Source: Streptomyces sp. NRRL B-1347
GTDB lineage: Bacteria > Actinomycetota > Actinomycetes > Streptomycetales > Streptomycetaceae
Assembly (NCBI RefSeq): GCF_000720325.1
Contig: NZ_JOJM01000014.1
Location: 62,001-126,000 of the forward strand
Length of the DNA: 64,000 nt
Reading direction: 5' to 3'
The stretch's first letter is position 1; the number at the start of each line of letters is the position of its first letter. Both the position numbers and the translations under genes were made by a program. The notes beneath the pieces are model-generated. The model searched no databases, was not told the origin of the DNA, and saw only the letters and a program-made list of their open reading frames with translations. Positions 9,951 through 19,209 of this stretch are shown here, one piece after another.

Positions 9951-9974
9951 CGGGCGCCCGTGACGCGGCGCCCG
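9951..9974 (-). terminator. Intercistronic hairpin between glnK and glnD
   Basis: An 8-bp perfect stem (CGGGCGCC at 9951-9958 with GGCGCCCG at 9967-9974) lies in the 79-bp glnK-glnD gap. It could act as a partial terminator that lowers glnD expression relative to amtB-glnK; this is inferred from position. Confidence 0.45.
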
Positions 9975-9979
9975 GGGGG

Positions 9980-11688
<1,709 letters not shown>

Positions 11689-11785
11689 CGCAGTCTCCTC
11701 GTCGTCGGATCGGCCCGTGCGGGCTGCGGCCTCTGCGGTGCGAGGACGGTGGGCCGGTTATGCGGCACGAGGTTGGCGCAGCGCG

Positions 11786-11823
11786 GTTTCGGCCAGTGCC
11801 GCTCGATGTTTCACGGTAGTGAC
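11786..11823 (-). promoter_or_regulatory. GlnR-type binding site upstream of amtB
   Basis: Read on the minus strand, the site is GTCAC-n6-GAAAC-n6-CGGCA-n6-GAAAC, which matches the GlnR a-b-a-b layout (gTnAc-n6-GaAAc) with exact spacing; only the second a-box is poor. A further GTAAC lies just upstream at 11839-11843. The site ends 98 bp before the amtB start. GlnR control of amtB-glnK-glnD is established in streptomycetes; occupancy here is inferred. The rest of the gap 11689-12124 holds the amtB leader and the nsdA 3' flank, and I see no gene in it. Confidence 0.65.
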
Positions 11824-12124
11824 GAAGAGGTCGGGCGTGTTACGCGTGAATGAACTGCACGCCAGAACCGGAGGACGGAACGTACCCTCCCAAAACCTCA
11901 GCCATCAATTGGGCAACCCCCACGGCGAGCACCCCGGTCCGCGAGAGCGGCGCCGGTTTAGGCGCGGAAGCAGCCCGGCCGCGGCGCCATCCGGATGACC
12001 TGGCGTGAGGGAGCCGAGTCGGACTGTTCGGGATGGGCTGCCGCGGCCGGAGTCCTGGGGCGTCGGGCCCGGGCCCCTGGAGGGGGGTCTCAGGCCCTGG
12101 AGGCGTCGGCGGGCTCTGGGGCCG

Positions 12125-13609
12125 TCAGACGGCCTCCGCGGTTTCCGGCATCTCCTGGGCGAGCTGCTCGGTGAAGTGGACGACCTCCGGGACGTCGCCG
12201 AAGTCCCGCACCGCGTTGTCGACGGTCTTGCGCAGCCGGGTGTTGACCCGCTCGGAGCGCACCTTCTTGGCGATGTCCAGGGCGTCCCTGGCGAGCAGCA
12301 CGCTCTGCTCGGGCTCCTTCTGGAGCAGGTGGACGGTGGCCATGCCGATCAGGTTCAGCGCGTACGACCGCTGGTGCTCGGGGTCCTTGCCGAAGAGCTC
12401 GACGGCGCGCTCCATGACGGGCTCGGAGAGGGAGGCGTAGGTCGGGCTGCGGCCCGCCACATAGGCGAGGTCGCGGAAGGAGTGGGCGTTCTCGCCGTTG
12501 AGCTCGGCCTCGGAGAAGAAGCGGATCCAGTCCGGCTCGGGATCGTCCCAGTCGTCCGCGTCGGTGAAGGTGTCCTCGGCCATGCGCACCGCCCGTTTGC
12601 AGCGGCCCGGCTGGCCCATGCCGGCGTAGGCGCGGGCCTCCATCGCATACAGCATCGCCTGGGTGCGCGGGCTCGCGCAGTCGCGGCTGCCGTACTGGGC
12701 GAGGTGGATGAGCTCCAGGGCGTCGTCGGGGCGGCCGAGGTGGATCATCTGGCGGCTCATGCTGGAGAGGATGTACGAGCCGAGGGACTTCTCGCCCGCT
12801 TCCTTGGCGGCGTGCAGCGCGAGGACGAAGTACTTCTGGGCGGTGGGCTGGAGCCCCACGTCGTAGCTCATCCAGCCCGCCAGCTCGGCCAGTTCACCGG
12901 CGACCTTGAACAGGCGCTTGGCGGTGGACTCGGGCTGGGGCTCCTGGAGCAGGTCGGTCACCTCGTGCAGCTGGCCGACGACGGCCTTGCGGCGCAGGCC
13001 ACCGCCGCACTGGGCGTCCCACTGGCGGAACATCACCGTGGTGGACTCCAGGAGGTCCATCTCCGGCCCGGACAGGCGGCCGGGGCGTCGGCCGGGGTAC
13101 TGCTGGGGCTCGGGCTCCGCCACCACCTGGGCGGTGGAGGGCCCCGGCACCAGCCAGCGCTGCATGGGCTCGATCAGGGCGGGCCCCGCGGACAGGGCGA
13201 GCGAGGTGCCGAGGAAGCCGCGCCGGGCGAGCATCAGGTCGCTGCGGCTGAACTCGCTGATCAGCGCGACCGTTTGCGGACCCGTCCAGGGCAGGTCGAC
13301 GCCGGAGACCGAGGGTGACTGGTGGGCGGCGCGCAGGCCGAGGTCCTCGACGGCGACGACGCAGCCGAAGCGCTCCGAGAACAGCTCGGAGAGGATGCGC
13401 GGGATGGGCTCGCGGGGGTTCTCCCCGTCGAGCCAGCGCCGGACGCGCGAGGTGTCCGTGGAGATGTGGTGCGCACCCAACTGCCGCGCTCTGCGGTTCA
13501 CTTGGCGCGCCAGCTCGCCCTTCGACCAGCCGCTGCGCACGAACCAGGAGCTGAGCATCTCGTTCGGGCGCTTCTCGGCGTTCGCACCGCCACCGCTACT
13601 GCCGCCCAC
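12125..13609 (-). CDS. nsdA: NsdA, negative regulator of differentiation and antibiotic production
   Basis: The 494-residue product is recognised as NsdA by its near-invariant N-terminal region (WFVRSGWSKGELARQVNRRA) and DTSRVRRWLDGENPREP block. NsdA is a TPR-type regulator, and its loss in S. coelicolor raises antibiotic production and sporulation. The N-terminal part (to about 90) resembles a helix-turn-helix; a TAT-like RRGFLGTSLALSAG stretch follows, then alpha-helical TPR-like repeats from about 190 to the end. The GTG at 13609 (VGGSSGGGANAEKRPNEML) has a G-rich Shine-Dalgarno (GGGGG) and fits known orthologues. It stands alone with a 509-bp upstream spacer. Confidence 0.93.
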   Translation of the reverse strand: MGGSSGGGANAEKRPNEMLSSWFVRSGWSKGELARQVNRRARQLGAHHISTDTSRVRRWLDGENPREPIPRILSELFSERFGCVVAVEDLGLRAAHQSPSVSGVDLPWTGPQTVALISEFSRSDLMLARRGFLGTSLALSAGPALIEPMQRWLVPGPSTAQVVAEPEPQQYPGRRPGRLSGPEMDLLESTTVMFRQWDAQCGGGLRRKAVVGQLHEVTDLLQEPQPESTAKRLFKVAGELAELAGWMSYDVGLQPTAQKYFVLALHAAKEAGEKSLGSYILSSMSRQMIHLGRPDDALELIHLAQYGSRDCASPRTQAMLYAMEARAYAGMGQPGRCKRAVRMAEDTFTDADDWDDPEPDWIRFFSEAELNGENAHSFRDLAYVAGRSPTYASLSEPVMERAVELFGKDPEHQRSYALNLIGMATVHLLQKEPEQSVLLARDALDIAKKVRSERVNTRLRKTVDNAVRDFGDVPEVVHFTEQLAQEMPETAEAV

Positions 13610-14118
13610 TGGAACGCCCCCATCCCTCAAGACACTTGTACGCCGTCCTCGGTCAAGCCCTAACAGAATGCCGCGTGCCGCGGCCGCCCGTCCGGAGAAT
13701 GTCACCCATCGAACGGGAAGCCGACTTGCCTCCGGCATACCCGCGAGCGCGCCCTGCTCCCGACTCCATGCACTGAAAGTAATCCTACGATCACCCCTCC
13801 GGCGAGGGCGATCCCGGAAACGCCACCATTCGCCACCCCTTCGAATGAACTCCCGGCCCGCCGCACGCGATTCACTTGACACAGAACAACCGAGAGTCGG
13901 CGGAACGGAGCACACGGGGGCGTGGGCTGCGGGGCACACCACCCCCGAATCCCCCGAGCGCCGTGAGCACTTGGCGGCGGAAGTCGGCGAAAGTCAGCGA
14001 AAGTCGGCTTGAGACGTCCAAACAGCGACGCACGGCGACTCCCAAGACAGCTTAAGACAGAGAGTCACGATCCGATTCCGTCACGTAACCACGGCGCACT
14101 CGACCCGTTGGAGGGGGC
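13610..14118. other. Divergent 509-bp regulatory spacer
   Basis: No gene is evident between nsdA and the primase-like gene. Third-position bias is absent in all frames and the GC content drops locally. A TTGACA hexamer at 13876-13881 could be a rightward -35 element, but I find no convincing -10 at the right distance. Three 10-bp repeats lie near its right end. Confidence 0.5.
13981..14010. repeat. Three 10-bp direct repeats
   Basis: The unit AAGTCGGCGA occurs three times head to tail (13981-14010, units 2 and 3 differing by one or two bases) about 110 bp upstream of the gene at 14119. The period of about one helical turn would suit a cooperative regulator binding one DNA face, but no regulator is identified. 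Confidence 0.55.
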
Positions 14119-14901
14119 ATGGGCTTCACGATCGGCGGCATCCGGGGGACCAAAGAGCCCCGTTCCGGTGACCGCGGGACAAAGGATCCGGGACTCCGGG
14201 GGGCGAAGGACACGGGCGGAACGGCCCGGGGGGCGAGCGACCGGGAGCCCGGCCGCGCGAAGGAGCCCAAGGAGCCGCGCGCCACCTCGCGGCGGCGCGG
14301 CCGCGCGGCGTCCGACTGCACCGCGGTGGCCGAGTACACGGGCCTGTGGGGCTGGGGCGTGGTGCCCGGCGCGCGCGCCCAGGACGGCCGCTGCTCCTGC
14401 GGCGCCGCCGACTGCCCGGCCCCGGGCGCGCACCCGCTCGACTTCGCCCCGGAGGTCCCGGCGGGAGCCACGCTCGACGAAGTGACCGACGCCTGGGGGC
14501 AGTTCCCCGGGGCGGCCGTGATGCTGCCGGTCGGCCGCGCGTTCGACGTCATCGAGGTCGCGGAGACCGCGGGGCGCCGCGCCCTGGTGCGCCTGGAGCG
14601 GATGGGCCTTCCGCTCGGCCCGGTGGCGGCCACGCCCGACGGTCGCACGCACTTCCTCGTCGCCCCCGGCGCCGCCGCCGAACTCCCCCAGCTGCTCTAC
14701 CGCATGGGCTGGGACGACGCGGCCCTCGACCTGCACGGCCTCGGCCCCGGCAGCCACATCACCGCGCCGCCGTCCGACCGCGGGGGCCTCGGCCCGGTGC
14801 GCTGGCTGCGCGCCCCCGACCCGGACTCGGCGACCAGCCCTCCGCACGCCCGCCTGGTCCTCGGCACGCTCGCGTACGTGGCCCACCGCTCACCGGCGTA
14901 A
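14119..14901 (+). CDS. Bifunctional DNA primase/polymerase-domain protein
   Basis: This 260-residue protein matches the N-terminal Prim-Pol domain family found once per genome beside ftsY in streptomycetes. The first 65 residues are a charged low-complexity extension rich in Gly, Arg, Lys and Glu. The domain follows from about YTGLWGWGVVPGA with a C-x-C-x(4)-C cluster (CSCGAADC). The expected catalytic acidic triad of active Prim-Pol enzymes is not clearly visible, so activity is uncertain. GGAGGGG sits 2-8 nt before the ATG. It converges on ftsY with a strong hairpin between. Confidence 0.8.
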   Translation: MGFTIGGIRGTKEPRSGDRGTKDPGLRGAKDTGGTARGASDREPGRAKEPKEPRATSRRRGRAASDCTAVAEYTGLWGWGVVPGARAQDGRCSCGAADCPAPGAHPLDFAPEVPAGATLDEVTDAWGQFPGAAVMLPVGRAFDVIEVAETAGRRALVRLERMGLPLGPVAATPDGRTHFLVAPGAAAELPQLLYRMGWDDAALDLHGLGPGSHITAPPSDRGGLGPVRWLRAPDPDSATSPPHARLVLGTLAYVAHRSPA

Positions 14902-14954
14902 CGCCCCGCATGCGCGCGGGGGCGCACTCCCCGCGCGCGGGACGCCCGATACGG

Positions 14955-14993
14955 AAGGGCCCCGCCCCGGCTGCACCCCGGGGTGGGGCCCTT
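14955..14993. terminator. Terminator between convergent genes
   Basis: A 16-bp stem with one mismatch (14955-14970 with 14978-14993, 7-nt loop) lies about 50 bp after the Prim-Pol gene, and a pyrimidine-rich TTCTCCTT follows on the plus strand. Confidence 0.85.
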
Positions 14994-15039
14994 CTCCTTG
15001 ATCTGCGCGACTGAGCGGCCGCGGTGAAGTCCGCCGCGG

Positions 15040-15125
15040 CGCGGCAGCGCCCCGAAGGGGCGCGGGGCTGTGCCGATATGTGGCTCCGCCACGCGGGCGC
15101 GACCGGCCGCGGACGGCCCGCGGGT
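15040..15125. repeat. Two-hairpin intergenic repeat element, copy 1
   Basis: Two adjacent hairpins lie here: GCGCCCC-GAA-GGGGCGC (15047-15063) and GTGGC-TCC-GCCAC (15080-15092). A stretch ending GGACGGCCCGCGG follows. A related element lies at 45291-45357. Elements like this are scattered between genes in streptomycete chromosomes, usually next to 3' ends. Here it sits directly after the ftsY stop and may serve as its terminator. Confidence 0.6.
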
Positions 15126-15151
15126 CCGGCACCGCACTTCCCGCGAAGCGC

Positions 15152-16381
15152 CTAGTCGCCGATAAGGGCATCGACGAAGGCCTCCGGCTCGAACGGCGCC
15201 AGGTCGTCCGCGCCCTCGCCCAGGCCCACCAGCTTGACCGGCACGCCCAGCTCGCGCTGGACGGCGACGACGATGCCGCCCTTGGCGGTGCCGTCGAGCT
15301 TGGTGAGAACGATGCCGGTGATGTCGACGACCTCGGCGAAGACCCGGGCCTGCACCAGGCCGTTCTGGCCGGTGGTGGCGTCCAGGACGAGCAGCACCTC
15401 GTCGAGCGGCGCGTGCTTCTCGACCACGCGCTTGACCTTGCCGAGCTCGTCCATCAGACCGGTCTTGGTGTGCAGCCGGCCCGCGGTGTCGATGAGCACG
15501 ACGTCGGCGCCCTCGGCGATGCCCTCCTTGACGGCGTCGAAGGCGATGGAGGCCGGGTCGCCGCCCTCGGGCCCGCGCACGGTGCGCGCGCCCACGCGGT
15601 CGCCCCACGTCTGGAGCTGGTCGGCGGCGGCGGCGCGGAAGGTGTCGGCGGCGCCGAGGACGACCGAGCGGCCGTCGGCGACGAGGACGCGGGCGAGCTT
15701 GCCGGTGGTGGTGGTCTTGCCGGTGCCGTTCACGCCGACGACCATCACGATGCCCGGGGTCTCCAGGCCGGACTCGGTCTTCACGGCGCGGTCGAAGTCC
15801 GTGCCGACGAGCAGCAGGAGCTCTTCGCGCAGCAGGGCGCGCAGCTCCTCCGGGGTGCGGGTGCCGAGCACCTTCACGCGCTCGCGCAGCCGCTCGACCA
15901 GTTCCTGGGTGGGGGCGACGCCGACGTCGGCGGTGAGGAGGGTGTCCTCGATCTCCTCCCAGGTGTCCTCGTCGAGGTGCTCGCGGGAGAGCAGGGTCAG
16001 CAGGCCCTTGCCGAGCGCGTTCTGCGAGCGGGACAGACGGGTGCGCAGACGTACCAGGCGGCCCGCGGTGGGCTCCGGGGTCTCGATCTGCGGAGCTTCG
16101 GGGGTCGCGGGAGCCTCGGGCTCCTCGACCACGACGGGGGCGGACGCCGACGGCTCGGCGACCGGCAGGTCCACCTCCTCGATGGTGCGGCGCGGCTCGT
16201 CGCGCGACGTCTCGGCCTCGTCGCCGACGTGCGGCTCGGCCGGGGGTGCGGTGATGGTGGGCGTGCTCGACGGGGCCTGGGACGGCGGCAGCTGCTTCTT
16301 CTTGCGGCTGCCGACGACGAGCCCGCCGATCGCGCCGACCACGACCACGGCGATGACTACAGCGAGGATGACGATTTCCAT
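15152..16381 (-). CDS. ftsY: Signal recognition particle receptor FtsY
   Basis: This 409-residue GTPase is the membrane receptor for the Ffh-ribosome complex. It begins with a hydrophobic membrane segment (about 3-25) followed by a lysine cluster. A long acidic/Pro-Ala linker (about 35-110) leads to the NG domain with P-loop GVNGTGKT, DTAGRLH and LTKLDGTAKGG. The ATG at 16381 (MEIVILAVV) is preferred to the ATG at 16402 since streptomycete FtsY proteins start at this hydrophobic segment. Actinobacterial FtsY has such a membrane segment, unlike the purely acidic N-domain of E. coli. Confidence 0.96.
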   Translation of the reverse strand: MEIVILAVVIAVVVVGAIGGLVVGSRKKKQLPPSQAPSSTPTITAPPAEPHVGDEAETSRDEPRRTIEEVDLPVAEPSASAPVVVEEPEAPATPEAPQIETPEPTAGRLVRLRTRLSRSQNALGKGLLTLLSREHLDEDTWEEIEDTLLTADVGVAPTQELVERLRERVKVLGTRTPEELRALLREELLLLVGTDFDRAVKTESGLETPGIVMVVGVNGTGKTTTTGKLARVLVADGRSVVLGAADTFRAAAADQLQTWGDRVGARTVRGPEGGDPASIAFDAVKEGIAEGADVVLIDTAGRLHTKTGLMDELGKVKRVVEKHAPLDEVLLVLDATTGQNGLVQARVFAEVVDITGIVLTKLDGTAKGGIVVAVQRELGVPVKLVGLGEGADDLAPFEPEAFVDALIGD

Positions 16382-16585
16382 AACCCACCCAGTATCAGTC
16401 ATGGCCCGTCGGCGGACCCCTCTTGTGACTTCCTCCAATAGACATAGGCCACTAGCCGGGATTACTCGGACTAAAGTACGATGGAAGAGGCTGCGTCAAC
16501 GCGCGTAGAGTCCCATCCGAAGAAAACCCCCACCGGCTGCGACAACGTCGACGCAGGCCGAGCGAGAGGCACGGAACTCCCCCTC
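16382..16585 (+). promoter_or_regulatory. Leader region of the NCS1 permease
   Basis: This 204-bp divergent spacer contains a CTGCG/CGCAG stem (16537-16541 with 16552-16556). An in-frame ATG at 16481 would add 35 residues to the permease. I cannot match the leader to TPP, purine, guanidine or other riboswitch classes I know. Confidence 0.3.
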
Positions 16586-18046
16586 ATGAGCACCACCGCC
16601 GAAACCGCCGAACACGAAGGCGCCCTGGAGACCCGGGGTCTGGAGCCGGTTCCCGACTCCGAGCGCCACGGCAGGACCCGCGAGCTGTTCCCCACCTGGG
16701 TCGCCGCCAATATCAGCGTGCTGCTGCTCACCATGGGCGCGGGCCTCATCGTCTCGAACGAGCTGAATTTCTGGCAGGTCCTGGTCGTCGCCCTCGTCTC
16801 GCCCGTCCTGAGCTACGGCCTGGTGGGCCTGGTCTCCATCGCCGGCAAGCGCGGCGGCTCGCCGGGCATGACGCTCTCGCGCGCGGTCTTCGGCCAGCGG
16901 GGCAACCTCTTCCCCGGCTCGCTGATCTGGGTCGCCCGCTGGGGCTGGGAGACGATCAACGCGGTCACGGGCGCGTACGCGATCCTCACCGTGCTCGACA
17001 TCTGCTTCGGCGTGAAGGCGAACACGGCCCTGAAGGTCATCACGCTGCTCGCCTTCGTCGCGGCCACGTTCCTCATCTCGGGCCTCGGCCGCAAGGTGCT
17101 GCACGTGTGCAGCCAGTGGTCGACGTACCTCTTCGGCGCGTTCAGCGTCCTGGTCCTGGTCTACCTCCTGAAGAACACCGACTGGTCCAAGGTCTTCGAC
17201 AAGCCCGCGGGCTCCACGGCGATGATGATCGCGGGCATCGGCACGATCGCCGCGGGCGGCATCAGCTGGGTCCCCACCGGCCCGGACTTCACCCGCTACC
17301 TGCCGCGCACGGCGCCGAACAAGCCGCTGGTCGGCCACGCCGTCGGCGGTGCCGCCATCGTCGTCGTGCCGATGGTCCTGATGGGCGCCGTCATGGCCGT
17401 CTCCACGCCGAGCCTGTCCTCCGCGCAGGACCCGGTCGCCTTCCTCGGCGACCTGCTGCCGACCTGGATCGCCGTGCCGTACCTGATCATGGCCCTGATC
17501 GGCATGCTCCTGATCAACTCGATGTCGATGTACTCGGCGGGCTTCACCGCGATGACCCTCGGCATCAAGGTCCCGCGCGCGTGGGCGGTCAGCGTGAACG
17601 CCGTCATCAGCCTGATCTTCGGCTACCTCCTGATGAACGTGGCGACCAGCTTCATGGGCTCGTTCATCTCCTTCCTCACCCTGCTCGCCGTCGCGTTCTC
17701 CGCCTGGATCGGCGTCTTCGGCATCGACATGCTGCGCCGCAAGGCGTACGACGGCCAGGGCCTGATGGACACCACACGCACCAGCGTCTACTGGTACAAG
17801 GCGGGCTTCGCCTGGCAGGCCATGACCGCCTGGGGAGTCGCGCTCGTCGTCGGCCTGCTGTTCACCAAGGTCGACTGGTTCAGCGGCCCGCTCGCCACGT
17901 CCTGGATCGGCCGCAACGGCCTGGGCTGGCTCGTCACGATCCTGGTCGCCGCGGTGCTGTACGCGGTCCTGCCGCGCCGGCCGCTCCCCGAGAGCGACGC
18001 GAAGGCCCCGGCCGCCGCGGCCGAGCCGGTCGCCGCCGAGGCGTGA
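16586..18046 (+). CDS. NCS1-family nucleobase (cytosine/purine) permease
   Basis: This 486-residue integral membrane protein belongs to the nucleobase:cation symporter-1 family (CodB-like). It has about 12 membrane helices, with the family stretches GSPGMTLSRAVFG and GISWVPTGPDFTRYLP. It should import cytosine, purines or a related base by proton or sodium symport; the exact base cannot be read from sequence. The ATG at 16586 (MSTTAETAEHEG) is the likely start, though only a weak Shine-Dalgarno precedes it. No deaminase gene (codA) accompanies it. Confidence 0.88.
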   Translation: MSTTAETAEHEGALETRGLEPVPDSERHGRTRELFPTWVAANISVLLLTMGAGLIVSNELNFWQVLVVALVSPVLSYGLVGLVSIAGKRGGSPGMTLSRAVFGQRGNLFPGSLIWVARWGWETINAVTGAYAILTVLDICFGVKANTALKVITLLAFVAATFLISGLGRKVLHVCSQWSTYLFGAFSVLVLVYLLKNTDWSKVFDKPAGSTAMMIAGIGTIAAGGISWVPTGPDFTRYLPRTAPNKPLVGHAVGGAAIVVVPMVLMGAVMAVSTPSLSSAQDPVAFLGDLLPTWIAVPYLIMALIGMLLINSMSMYSAGFTAMTLGIKVPRAWAVSVNAVISLIFGYLLMNVATSFMGSFISFLTLLAVAFSAWIGVFGIDMLRRKAYDGQGLMDTTRTSVYWYKAGFAWQAMTAWGVALVVGLLFTKVDWFSGPLATSWIGRNGLGWLVTILVAAVLYAVLPRRPLPESDAKAPAAAAEPVAAEA

Positions 18047-18120
18047 GCCCGCGCGGCCGCCACGGGCCGCGGCCCGACCGCCGTACACCCCTGTTCATCT
18101 GACACCACGTCAGCTACCGT

Positions 18121-18171
18121 CCCCCTTCGCCGCCCACGGCCCGCCGCTCCGGCGGGTCCCGGTGAAGGGGG
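18121..18171 (+). promoter_or_regulatory. Nested hairpin covering the ribosome-binding site of the LLM gene
   Basis: CCCCCTTC at 18121-18128 is perfectly complementary to GAAGGGGG at 18164-18171, which contains the Shine-Dalgarno of the gene starting at 18181. Inside it a second perfect hairpin forms (CCCGCCG at 18140-18146 with CGGCGGG at 18150-18156). In RNA this would bury the SD, implying conditional translation; it may also act as the permease terminator. Confidence 0.5.
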
Positions 18172-18180
18172 ACGTCGCGC

Positions 18181-19209
18181 ATGCCCGTCACAGTCGTCCG
18201 CTTCAACCTCGTCGACCCGGCGTCGCGGGAGCTCGGCGCGCGCTACCGGGCCGCCCTGGAGATGGCCGCGTACGCCGACGACCGCGGTGTCACCACCGTC
18301 CAGACCGAGGAGCACCACGGCGCCGCCGACAACTGGCTGCCCTCGCCGTTCGCCTTCGCGGGCGCGGTCTTCGGCGCCACCCGGCGCGTCCTGGTCACCG
18401 TCTCGGCCGCCATCGGGCCCCTGTACGACCCGCTGCGGCTCGCCGAGGACATCGCCGTGCTCGACCTGCTCAGCGGCGGGCGCCTGGTCACGGTGGCGGG
18501 CATCGGCTACCGGCCCGAGGAGTACGCGGCCCTCGGCGTCGACTGGTCGCGGCGCGGCGCGCTCCAGGACGAGCTCCTGGAGACCCTCCTGAAGGCCTGG
18601 ACCGGCGAGGAGTTCGCCTTCCGCGGGCGCCGGGTGCGCGTCACGCCGCGCCCGCACACCCGGCCCCATCCGCTGCTCCTGGTCGGCGGCTCGTCCCGGG
18701 CCGCAGCACGCCGCGCGGCCCGGCTCGGCCTGCCGTTCTTCCCGAGCGCGCACCTGCCGGACCTGGACGCGTACTACCGGTCCAAGCTCACGGAGTACGG
18801 CACCGAGGGCTGGACCACGATGCCCGCCGCCGAGACGCCGCTGCTGCACCTCTCCGAGGACCCGGACCGCGCCTGGGCCGTGTACGGCGAGCACTTCCTG
18901 CACGAGGCGCGCGCCTACGCGTCCTGGCAGTCCGGCGGCGTCCGCTCGGCGGTGCGGTCGACGGCCACGACGGTCGAGGAGCTGCGCGCGGAGGGCGTGT
19001 ACCGGATCCTCACGCCGGACGAGTGCGTGGCGCGGGTGGCGGGCGGCGCGCCGAACCTCGTGCTGCACCCGCTGGTCGGCGGGATGCCGGTGGACGAGGG
19101 CTGGCGCGGCCTGCGGCTGTTCGGTGAAGACGTACTGCCCCGGCTCAAGGACATCGGGTCCGTGAGCCGGGGCAGCTTTCCGCAGGAGGAGGGGGCAGCG
19201 GGGTCTTAG
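18181..19209 (+). CDS. LLM-class flavin-dependent oxidoreductase
   Basis: This 342-residue protein has the luciferase-like monooxygenase fold: an N-terminal strand with the TEEHHG motif near 42-47, ATRRVLVTVSAAI and LSGGRL, and a later VGGSS phosphate-binding loop. Such enzymes use reduced F420 or FMN; the substrate is unknown. An SD (AAGGGGGA) lies 8 nt before the ATG but is predicted to be paired. The gene converges with glcP and their stop codons overlap (TAG at 19207-19209 here, TAA at 19206-19208 on the other strand), so no terminator fits between them. Confidence 0.85.
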   Translation: MPVTVVRFNLVDPASRELGARYRAALEMAAYADDRGVTTVQTEEHHGAADNWLPSPFAFAGAVFGATRRVLVTVSAAIGPLYDPLRLAEDIAVLDLLSGGRLVTVAGIGYRPEEYAALGVDWSRRGALQDELLETLLKAWTGEEFAFRGRRVRVTPRPHTRPHPLLLVGGSSRAAARRAARLGLPFFPSAHLPDLDAYYRSKLTEYGTEGWTTMPAAETPLLHLSEDPDRAWAVYGEHFLHEARAYASWQSGGVRSAVRSTATTVEELRAEGVYRILTPDECVARVAGGAPNLVLHPLVGGMPVDEGWRGLRLFGEDVLPRLKDIGSVSRGSFPQEEGAAGS

